From positions 154,012,057 to 154,076,056 of the forward strand of contig CM043952.1 in the NCBI GenBank assembly GCA_014529385.2: a stretch of 64,000 nucleotides of DNA, given 5' to 3'. The position numbers were made by a program, and so were the translations under genes. The stretch is from Adiantum capillus-veneris. Taxonomy: Eukaryota > Streptophyta > Polypodiopsida > Polypodiales > Pteridaceae. Of this stretch, positions 54,007 to 64,000 are shown piece by piece. The notes beneath the pieces were generated by a model. That model searched no databases, had not been told where the DNA came from, and saw nothing but the letters and a program-made list of their open reading frames with translations. Position 1 is the first letter of the stretch. Each line of letters starts with the position of its first letter.

Positions 54007-56099
54007 GGCAATTCCAACGATTTTTTTTTTGTGAATCTTGTAGTAGCCAACCTACTTGTGGTATGATTAGCCAACGCAGACGATAAGAGAAATAAGAATC
54101 ACCTACTTTGTGTGAAGGGGCGGTCCTGTGGCACATGTTTGATCAGGTGTTTAGGTAGATTGTCTTATCACTTCAAACATTCAATTCCACCCTCTTTAGT
54201 ACGGTTGTTTTCATTTAGCAGGCTTGTGCAGTTTGCTGTTCTCACTGAGGTCATGAGCTCTGTGTTGATAATACATGTTCTTTTGTAGTAGGTTTTGGCA
54301 GCATATGAAGCTTTCTCAAAATACCGTCATCAAGGAATGTTCCAGGAGAGCCATGTCCTGGCTCTTCCTTTTTACTGGGTGTTTTAGCAAATTGTCTTAT
54401 TTTAGTAAAGTAGGGGTGGAGTTTTAGTACTGCAAAGTTTGGCATCTTATAGCGTTTTGAAACATAACTAGAGAGTTCTCTCTCCTATGTTCTTCTTTTC
54501 CATAATTACAAAATCAGCAAAAGAGTAAGAGAATCAGCATAGGACAACACAAAACAGGTGTAGCTGTTTTCTGGCTATTTCTTGGTGCAGCTATGGACAG
54601 CGTGCATGGATCATATGGCATGAGAGAAAGTTCCAAGACATTGCTGAAGCATTACCATGGAAATATTTCTCTTGATGAGTTCCTTTTACGGTCAAGGCTC
54701 TCTTTTATCACTTTGAGGTTGAGTCCCCTTGAACTTTTGGGGAGACCCGGCGTGTTTTAGATGCTGCAGCTCTTGCCTTTTGACTGATGTGATTTTTTTT
54801 CTTAAATCTTCGCAGTCATAATGGATGTGTGTGTGAAGTCCCCTGCCCAACTTGATACAAAAAGAATGACAGGCTCCTTATGTTCAAATGTTAAAACATC
54901 AGATCGTGGCTCTTGGTTGATGAATAAGTCTTTGCCCTACAAGCCCACTTGAGTGAATCCATGATTATATTCAAATTTGCTTACTTATGAAAGCAAATTT
55001 TTCCGACGATCCATTGCAAGCAAATGTATCTCAAACTGGACACATTCTGGACATACATCAAGGCTTTCATGAGGGGACCACACTCAACATACATATCTGA
55101 CAAAATACTTTTGCCCTTCAGCAATATCCAACAGTACATCGTGACAGAATTTCAAACATTTCTATTCTATTCTATACCTACTATTGAGAATTCATCTCCT
55201 TTTGTAAATGTTTTCTACTATTCTTAGTACAGTGGGCTCCAAAATGGAGAATTAAGACAAAATTGAACTAATTCATGGGATGCCATTAAAGTGGGCTCCA
55301 AAAAGTGAACTCAGAGTCTTATTGCGAACTTTATAACCCCTTTGTATGAGAAGAGACATTTGTGCATGTTAACTTCAACAAATCAACTTACACGTTGGAA
55401 GATATATTTAGCACATTGCATGGTAGAATTTTGTATCAGCTCCATATTATTTGGGAAGAGAACACTCCTGTTCTTTTTATGTTTTCATGTGACTTTGCTG
55501 TTGAAGTCTACTTACATTCCTAACCACTTGGATAGCTTGTGGAGGTTCAACCCAAATCAGCCCCTTAATTCTCTTTGTCTACCCCTCCATTTGTGGGAAA
55601 CTTTAGCTACTCTAGCCTCTTTGTAAATGGGCTATCTCTATGCACTTGACAAGGATATTGTATCTACTTTTATGAATTAATCATGTTCTATTTCCATGTC
55701 TTGGTCGACCCTTTTGTGAAACCTGGCCAAAAATGGGAAGACTCTTTGATGCCAAATCTTAAACTTCTAAAATCTCTTTGAAGATGTCCTTTCGTTTAAT
55801 GATGTAGGGAGTAGAGAATGTGACTGAAACAAAAAAAGAAAGCTAATGAAAAATTGCTTCCAACCCATAAAAGTGTATCATCCATTCATGCTTTCACTTG
55901 ACATCAAAAGGAATTTTTAAAGCCTAGGGGGCATTTACACAGAGGCAAAGTTTCAATTCATTCAAGGAGACCATTCATTTTTAAAGGGAAATTTCTCATT
56001 TCTTCTCTCCACAACCAATCATAATTCAATTATAGACGTGTTCATTATTTGGGGACGATATTGTGATTATGCTGCAAATTTTTTAAGCCACTACATAGG
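54007..56099. other. CIA30 3' flank and intergenic DNA
   Basis: The first few hundred bases would hold the CIA30 3' UTR; no clear poly(A) signal could be chosen. Beyond that only short frames without motifs are seen. Confidence 0.5.
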
Positions 56100-56950
56100 C
56101 ATCATGGGAGAGGAAGACCTTGAAAAATCAATGCCCAAGGCTTCTATACTTGGCAAAGAAAAATGAGAGGGTACTTGATAAAGAAAAATCGTTGGTCAAT
56201 AATGAAGACGTCCCTAAGCAAGCAACCCGACCTAGATCTTACCCAAACATATGTTCATCCAAAATTGCCTCCCAAATGATTGTAAAGAATGAGCAAGATT
56301 TAAGCATAATCATCAAAGCATTACATATATCCACTCTGTGGATGAGTATACTAGTGCACACAGAGCATGGCATGGAAAAATCTTGGAGTAAAAAAAGGTG
56401 CAAAGTAAGCCTTAAAAAATAATTATACAAACTAACCATGGAGGGTGATGAAGACATGTCAAGCTCAAAAGCGTTGTCACTCCACTTGCTTACATAAGAT
56501 GTGATGCGCAAGAAGAAGACAAAGTTGTTGTCCTTCTACGAGCTCTATCCAATTAAAATGATCACGTAGTCACCATAATTGGAGAAAAAGAACCTGTGCC
56601 TAATTTGCAAATTTGTAATCTATTTACAACTAAAAGAAAAAAGATAACACAAAAAGGAAGCACAATCCTCTTCAAGTGGAGGTTTTATTTTGATCACCCA
56701 AAACAATGTCATACATGTGGAAAGCTAGGAGATTCATCATGGTACAAGAACAACAAATGCACCTACTCTAGAAAGATAGGTCATCCACCTCTTAGATGTT
56801 TCTACAAAGATCAATGAAAGAAGTTCACCACCAACAACAACAAAATAGAAAGACCGGAGTGAATGTTGCAAAAGGACAAGTTGAAGAAGATTGAGGGAGC
56901 GCTCACTTTGCCTCCTTTGATTTTGACTATGATATTTTGTAGAGCACATT
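56100..56950 (+). pseudogene. Ty1/copia gag remnant with zinc-knuckle-like motif
   Basis: Copia gag features are recognisable in pieces: EEDKVVVLLRALSN near 56,510, VVTIIGEKEPVPNLQIC near 56,565-56,615, a zinc-knuckle-like CHTCGKLGD...C near 56,706-56,760, and a following VNVAKGQVEED stretch near 56,860. Gag would have packaged element RNA. It is heavily decayed. A purine-rich aaggggaggc near 57,170 could be its polypurine tract, but no LTR was confirmed. Confidence 0.55.
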
Positions 56951-57721
56951 ATGATTATCCTCAACCTCACTCTTTTGTAATTTGGAGATAGCCCAACAAG
57001 TGCTTGTTCTCAATAATGATCATTGGTTTGAAAAGAGGGTTTTATGATTCATTATGGGACCAATGATTATAACCCACTTTAGGCAGCTTTGAGCCATCTT
57101 TGACATACGAAATGAGCCTCTTTGGGCATTTGTGTTGCTCCTACACACGTTGCCATAGTCTAAAACCCAAGGGGAGGCTATTTGATGGGCTTCAGCCTAC
57201 TATGAACCAACCCTTATGAAATTCCATGAGATGAAAGTAGATGAAATGAGATGATACTTTGTGCGTGTAAGAGCTTTTCAAAATCAACTCCCTACTTTGT
57301 CTTGCCTGAACACATGCCCCTTGCCTTGTTTTTCTTTCCTACTTTTAACTTCCTTTGGTTTAGGGAGTGGTTTTGTGTAGGGTCGGCCCCTCTTCCTAGG
57401 GATTCTTGGAGGATGAATTTGACCTCCTTTAGAGTTGTACTACGCATCTTATATTACGCAAGAGATGGCCAGCTCAAGGCTATGAAGAAAGCCCTCTTGT
57501 ATCGTCTTTCTACTAGTTGAATAATCATTTGCATTTCCATTTCATTCTATTGTTATTCATAATTATGTTTCTCTAATCATGAATGCTATTTTTCTCTTCC
57601 CTCCTTAGCTTATCATCTTTGTTGTATATTGCATCCGGAGTTATGATTACAACTTTTCACTACTCAATAAATGTTCCTCTATGTATTATGTTCCATTCTT
57701 ACTTATTTCATCATTATCAAG

Positions 57722-57806
<85 letters not shown>
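57722..57806 (+). repeat. (GA)n microsatellite, about 85 bp
   Basis: An uninterrupted GA run. Open frames across it are artefacts. Confidence 0.95.
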
Positions 57807-57807
<1 letters not shown>

Positions 57808-60800
57808 ACGTGAAAGGGTAAATTAAATCCTTTGGGCAGGACTATGAAGAGAATAGACTACTCGGTTTGGATGCACCTCTTGGGATGGAAACAATTGACT
57901 GTCTCTATTATGAAATTGTAAACTTGCTTGCTCATGCTCTGACAACCTTCTAAGGATATGTAATGATGGGGCCTTGAAGTACTTGATGTGGTGTTGTGTA
58001 GAAGTTTGCACTCATACTCCTTGGAAAGATTGTTTTATCTTGATGAAGCATGTGAATGCATGGCCTCAACTAGTTCTAGGTTTTTTACATTGCAAGCACA
58101 CTTCATTGCAATGATAGTGTATTTGAAATCAATATCATGCGATTGGGCATGATATCTATGAGAGAAAATCCCCATGTAGTCTTAATTTTTACACTATAAG
58201 CACACTCCATTGAATATGAAATGTATTTGAAATAAAAAAAGAATGTGAAGGATATGATTTTTGGGGGTGTGTGGGCCGGGGGGGGGGGGAGAGCGCTTTT
58301 GTCAAAGAAGGATTGGGTTTTATGTTTATGGTCTCCGATTGACTGTCCTGTGATTTATTATCATGGTCAATGATAGGTATCATTAAGGGATAAGCTTTTT
58401 ACATCTGCCCCAATTAAAACAAGACTTTCAATTTCTAACATGCTTGTCAAATCATGAAAACGTACATGTTCTTATTTGATATGGAATGGAAGATACAAAT
58501 ACTTGGTTAACTCACTAGGAATTGAAAATGTATTTTTGAGTTTTATTTTTAAAGGTTGTCTTGCTTTGCATCTTGGAAAAAATTGCCCTTTCTATGCATA
58601 GAAAGGGAATTAGCCTCATTCTTTAGATTTTGGACTCTAATACAAGGTGCAAACCTTTCTTGTTGGCCAGACTCCTTGGACATTACTCCATACATGCATA
58701 CATAATTTACAAGTGCCTCTTATAACTACAAATGATCATTGATACAAGGATTGGGCTCTAGCTCAAAAGTAGGTTAAATGGTGGGATTCTAAAACTAAGG
58801 ATTTTTTCACAATACTACTACCATATTCAACAACTCATTAAAAGAGTTTGAGGTCATTTTTCCCCTGTAAGAAATGGCAGAGAAAGCCTTTTGCATTTAG
58901 AAAAATGTAGGCAACTAGTTTCAAATCCCAAAATTTGAGGTAAGTCTCCATCTTTTTTTCATTTGCATGGGATGTCACTTTTCAGGGCCCCACATGGAGT
59001 GTTGCTTTCAAAATCTTTCTTCCAAATCACCGACTTTCTCTTTTGGCCCAAAATTAAAATTCCGCATGGTTAGCACTTTTAGGCACATTTTCTTTCACCG
59101 TATCCTCTTATCATCTAATTCCCATGTCCAAGATTTGTCCTTGGTATGGTAACCATGAATCCTACAAAGAGAGGTATCTATCATCTCCATGTTGAGTTAG
59201 AAGATGAATATTCCCCCCTTCAAAAAGAAATAGGGTTTCTAAAACTCCTCCTTTTTCCATTGAAGCAATGAGATCAGAGGGAAAGAAGCTCATTGACTTA
59301 TGAGACATGGTGGGTTGTATCCCATAGACCCCACCAAAAGAATCCCAAAATTCCTCAATTGTTCTTCATGGATGAGGTTTGTAGAAGATGGCATAAAATG
59401 GTCATTATGGTATACACAAAATTTTGCAGCAGAGAGACATTCTTAAGCTGGAAAATTCTTAAGCTGGAAAACCATTTGCTACAACAACTCAAGGATTCTC
59501 CTAACCATCAACTTCAACAAAGTAAAGAGAAGATAAAGAACTATAGTCACCATTGAATCTAGTCGGTAGAAAGAAATTAGGGCTTGGGATTAGACAAAGA
59601 CAATACAACCAATGGAAGGCCCTACATAATGATACAAAGGACCATATAGGTGATGGTAGAGCAAGAAATGAGAAGGCAGAAGTGTGGGAAGCCTTGGATG
59701 TAGTCTTCTCTTATTGTGATAAAAATCATTCAGGAAAGAGTGACCTCCCTAACTTCAAGAAACCACTGAATAGATTTAAGAAAGATATGACAAATACTTG
59801 GATCTCAGAGCACTTTACACACTACATAACAATAGTTGTTAATTATGATCCTATTAATTTATTCCAATACTTTTGCATAAGTGACTAAATGAATTTTCTT
59901 TTTTGTGTTGCATATTATCTACAGTCACACTCCTTGTTTTATAAAGAAATATGGAAGCTTGCCAATCTGGTCTACTCAAGGTATCGAGAAGTACTGCTAC
60001 TAAACAAGAACCAACTTTTTCAAAGGGGTGAGATTTGCAATTGAAACCAAAAAAATAAGCCATTTGCACCAACAAATTAATTGTCCTTGATATCATTTTT
60101 TTTTTGTACAAATTGCCAGTTGTAGGAAGCAATGGGTACAAACATCCGTTTTTTTGGCTATCCATGTAGTCATCTTAACACTGTGGCTGTCCTCACTTTA
60201 CATTGTACATATGCGTGTGTGTTAGGGAAACTTCTCCCATATCTCCTTGAAACCCCTCAGCTAGCTAATCACTTGGTTAGATGAATGAATAATACATTAA
60301 AAAAAGATGAAATGAAAAAATATTACGGCCCATTTATGTGTAAGTATTTTATTTTTTGAAGGGCTTAGATATAGGGATTTTTTCATTTTGGTAGTTATTT
60401 TAATATTTATATCTGGATGTACATTATTTGCCTAAGTATGCCACATATATTGACTCACCGCTATCATAAATTCCCTTACCATTGTGCATATTATAAATAA
60501 ACCAAATCGATTTCTCTCCTGTCTTCCCTTTGCTCTATATCTTTCTTGCTCCATTTGATACATGTGTTTGTGTAAGATTACTTGTGTGTGTTTTGTTGTG
60601 CCTATTTTTTATTGTGGACAAAAACTCTCTTGCATCCTAGTTTGCATTCATGACTAAGTGGTGCTCCTTTTTTTTGTATGGGTTTGACTGTGCGTTTGTT
60701 GTTGTCTTTTGTAATTGTAATTGCCATAGTCCAAATTGAGTAGCATGGGAGCCTTGAGGGGTGTTTAGAGGTTGCTTCTCTTGTTGTGTGCTCTAGACAG

Positions 60801-62401
60801 CCTCAATACAAACTACCATTACACCAACAATAAGGTAGGGCACTAACTAAAGAGCAGATGAACAAATCCTTCTATCACTTTCTTGCCCAAAACTTTTGTT
60901 TCAATCCTTCTTGAGACCTACAAACCATATTATCAAAACGAGAAAGTAAGACTATGACATATACACAAGAAACACATGACATAAAGAAAAAAAATATTAT
61001 CTAAACATCACCTTCCTATCTATGTTAAAGGAAAAATTTTCTAGAAAATCTATTTCTTCATTCTATAGATCCTTTTGCACTTGGTGCATTGTGTATATGG
61101 ACCTATCTTATCTTTTGAGCACAACCTTCATCCAAAAATTCTAATACATCTTCCGTGTTTAAGCAATTAATTGATATCCTTGTTCAAAACACTTTCAAAT
61201 CTACCTTTACTAAAGAGTCCACAACTACAATGATGGCCATGCAAATTGATACACTTCTCTATTTTCTTAAAATGTTAGCCTTTAGACATTTTTAACTTTC
61301 AAAAAGCTTTTGCATCTGTAGCTTTGACTTATTGTCGAGCTTGGTATTGGTCAATCTCCACTCCTAAAATCAGGCAATGCAAACTTTGAGACACTATCCC
61401 AATCCTTCATGAATCTTGGTGGAACATAGAAATGACCATAAAAGAATACCCCCTAATTTGCAAGAGATCCATGAGTTCTCCCTTTGTAAAGCTTCTCCTT
61501 AATGAACCATGCTAGACATCCTAACTATCAATAGCACACTCCATTTGCTTCCATTCCTCTATGCTTGATGGAAACATGTATGTAAGGAGAATATTAGCAC
61601 AAAAAAAAAGAAAAAACAATATATAGCAATCATATGAACATAGTAGCACAAACAAGCAAGAGTAAAGGTGGCAATAACAGTAAATAATCTAGTGTAAACA
61701 AATGAATTACTTACAGTTTGCTTTCACAAAACAAAGATGAAGGTTTTATGCATATAAACATGTTGCACTAAACCTTCCTTCACTATCTTCTTAGCTCTAG
61801 AAAGCTTGAAACCTTTCTCCAACATGAAAATAATTGAGTTTTTTAAGAGGCTTTTATTATTTGGCTCTACTGCACAATTATACAACTGCCCTTGGTTATG
61901 GATGTTAGGATCCACTGATTGTCTTTGTCTAATGTTTCATAGGTGGTGATGGTTCAATGAATGTGCAAGGGTATTTCAACCAGATGGTCTCCATTGCTCA
62001 ATGAAGATGACACAAAGAAGATGAAAGTAAAGACATACTAGCAGGAAGAGGAGAGAGAAGAAGGCGGTGGGATGAGAAGGGAGGTGTGAATATGAGGAAA
62101 GAAAAAGATGTGAGATGATTCAAAAACTTCTCTTGGTCTATGAAAGACCTTCTTGAGGTAAAAGGATCACACAATGGAAAGTTATCTTAAATTGTTTCTC
62201 AAAGAAAATTCATTTTAGAAATTCAAACAAAATTTTTAGTATGAAGGTTCCGTAACAGAAGCCCCCTCTCCATTGGTGTGGAGCACTCTCTCTAAACGTT
62301 AAAGGACAAAAAATGACCTCAAACTTTTCCTAATCACACTACGGGGTCTACTTTCAAAATTGAATTAATTTGTAGTCCAGATTCGATACGAATCTGCTCA
62401 T
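57807..62401. other. Gene-poor AT-rich DNA
   Basis: No gene can be supported. A frame at 59,553-59,888 (111 codons, e.g. EVWEALDVVFSYCDKNHSGK) has no recognised motif and no neighbours that argue for it. A short G run lies near 58,279-58,289. A poly(T)/poly(A)-rich zone is at 60,290-60,420. Confidence 0.5.
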
Positions 62402-62532
62402 TTGAAAGCAAACAAAGCCCTCTTGTCGCCATCATCTAGTCTGTATGAAACCCCAATGCCACAACCACCGGCTCTCCCTGCTTCTTTGCTACATACACAT
62501 CCCATCTCTGTGCTCTCAGACATAGCGCACGT

Positions 62533-62534
<2 letters not shown>

Positions 62535-62592
<58 letters not shown>

Positions 62593-62753
62593 AACGATCG
62601 CATCCTCTCTGTGCTCGACTTGCAACCTCATGCGTATCTCCCCCTTATCTACTCTGCACATACTCTGTGTTTGTCCACCTTCACCATCCGTGCGCTTCAT
62701 CCCTTGCAAGACCTGCACCATTTCTAGTCCTCGCCCTAATATCTTTGACTCAG

Positions 62754-62849
<96 letters not shown>

Positions 62850-62961
62850 CCCCCCCACGTGCCATCACCCTCCCTTTTCCGTCCAAAGCCAGAGCAGCAT
62901 CCGTCTATCATGATGCTCACAAGATTGAGACCCACTCCATCCTCATTAATCAGACACATGG

Positions 62962-63020
<59 letters not shown>

Positions 63021-63579
63021 GATTTGCACCCATCACATTGTGCAAAGAATGCAGCAAGCAAGCAGGTCCTGCCAATCTTTTTGCACTCTGATGCTTTAAC
63101 CTATATGTATGTTCCTTTTTTAACGAAAGGTTGCCACAAGTATCCTCTTGAAGAGAAAGAAAACTTGGCTTTTCTTTGAGAGAGCCCTCTACAAGACATG
63201 AGGTTAGACAACGAGCAGGGATAAGCACGAGGCCAATATTCTACTGTTCCAAAGATGGTGATGATGTTGAGAGAGAGGATGTTAGTGATTCCACAGCTGC
63301 ATCCTTGAAAGAAGGATATATGGGCTTGCATTCGAGAGGGTCGTACAAAATTATGTTCCTTTGCTTGTCGAGACAATAAAAACTATCGATGAAGAAGTGG
63401 CCATCGGAGACGCCCACCTTCATTCTACGATTGAGCAACTGATGGCAGTGCCTCACTCTAGGCTAACTCTCCCTCTTTTGTTTCTGGCATATCGAGAGAG
63501 GCCTCCATCACCAGACTTCTGAGCTCATCATGGAGCCCCGTATTTCTCTCCCTCTCTCTCTCTTTCTCTTTCTCTCCCT

Positions 63580-63626
<47 letters not shown>

Positions 63627-63709
63627 TCTCACCTTGACCTGTTCTATGATACATCTAAAAAAATCAAGCCCCTCTGTGCGCTCGTACTCCTACTGACACA
63701 TGGCAACGC

Positions 63710-63760
<51 letters not shown>
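62535..63760 (+). repeat. Cluster of five (CT)n tracts
   Basis: Long CT runs lie at about 62,535-62,588, 62,757-62,846, 62,962-63,015, 63,585-63,621 (inside a wider CT-rich zone from 63,541) and 63,714-63,760. The 100-500 bp between them is not itself repetitive. The second tract ends in a C9-10 run (62,847-62,857). The long frames across this area (206 and 162 codons) are Ser-Leu or Arg-Glu dipeptide artefacts. Confidence 0.9.
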
Positions 63761-63764
<4 letters not shown>

Positions 63765-64000
63765 TCTCATCTCCCCACTTTTTTTTTCCTCAAACCTCTC
63801 CAAGCATATGGCTACAACCACGTGTCGGCTCCTCTCGTTTTACCTTTGAACTTTTAGAAGCATCTTTCCAGATTCTAGTTAATTCACCTGCTTCCAATTT
63901 TCCGAAAATTGGCTGGGTCTATTAGAGCTTGGGACATTGATAAGGATTGTGAATGGTGGAAAATTTTTTAAAACTCAATTTGGACTGCAAAATGTATGTT
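63761..64000. other. Right edge of the window, no feature seen
   Basis: Non-repetitive AT-rich DNA without a supported gene. Confidence 0.5.

Noticed and set aside
57160-57200. LTR start after an aaggggaggc polypurine-like run (tgatgggcttcag)
   Set aside because: No partner LTR and no CA end were found, so a boundary cannot be supported.
59553-59888. A 111-codon frame as a gene
   Set aside because: No recognised domain, no splice context and no neighbouring support; kept only as a remark.
62398-63228. Frames of 162-206 codons rich in Ser-Leu or Arg-Glu
   Set aside because: They are dipeptide artefacts of the (CT)n/(GA)n tracts.

Overview
The window is nuclear DNA from a land plant with a large, repeat-rich genome. 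The evidence is nested Ty3/gypsy and Ty1/copia LTR elements primed by plant-type tRNAs, a plant-type split gene for a complex I assembly factor, a decayed PPR gene, and many long (GA)n/(CT)n tracts. A gymnosperm or another large-genome seed plant is plausible, but the sequence alone does not settle the taxon. No bacterial operons, CRISPR arrays, tRNA or rRNA genes were seen.

Layout. 1-1,895: tail and LTR of a Ty3-type element. 1,896-14,107: a decayed Ty3/gypsy element (RT, RNase H, integrase, then a long extra coding stretch), interrupted at 3,635-7,156 by what looks like a 3.5 kb solo LTR with a perfect 5-bp target duplication. 14,108-17,215: its LTR and anonymous repeats. 17,215-17,955: fragment of a related pol. 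17,960-20,660: AT-rich DNA with a duplicated block around a (GA)n tract. 20,668-21,985: a decayed FCP1-like (HAD) phosphatase copy. 21,990-34,069: a roughly 220-bp higher-order array carrying an 18-bp palindrome, split by a 10.8 kb minus-strand LTR element (22,170-32,976, TSD TCTCA) that has gag and protease but no visible RT or integrase. 34,070-41,821: a Ty3/gypsy element with tRNA-iMet priming site and chromodomain-like tail. About 42,700-45,087: a related LTR-leader-gag piece, interrupted by a copia-like LTR piece (45,088-46,681), then an opposite-strand LTR (46,682-47,087). 47,690-48,165: a PPR pseudogene. 48,630-54,006: the one host gene that looks intact, CIA30/NDUFAF1-like, whose seven exons join in frame to 222 codons. 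54,007-64,000: gene-poor DNA with a copia gag remnant and a cluster of five (CT)n tracts.

Most unusual signals. (1) The LTRs of three diverged Ty3 families share three consecutive stem-loops in the transcribed part of the LTR, and their stems show compensatory base changes. (2) Two different elements carry arrays of 22-bp palindromes, mostly with CG-rich centres, in their non-coding regions. (3) The 220-bp satellite is built around an 18-bp palindrome and has a cleanly readable empty site. (4) The gag-protease element ends in a reading frame with about eight W(I/V/A)PK-type repeats. Retroelements are treated as fossils: parts and ends are given, not individual lesions.
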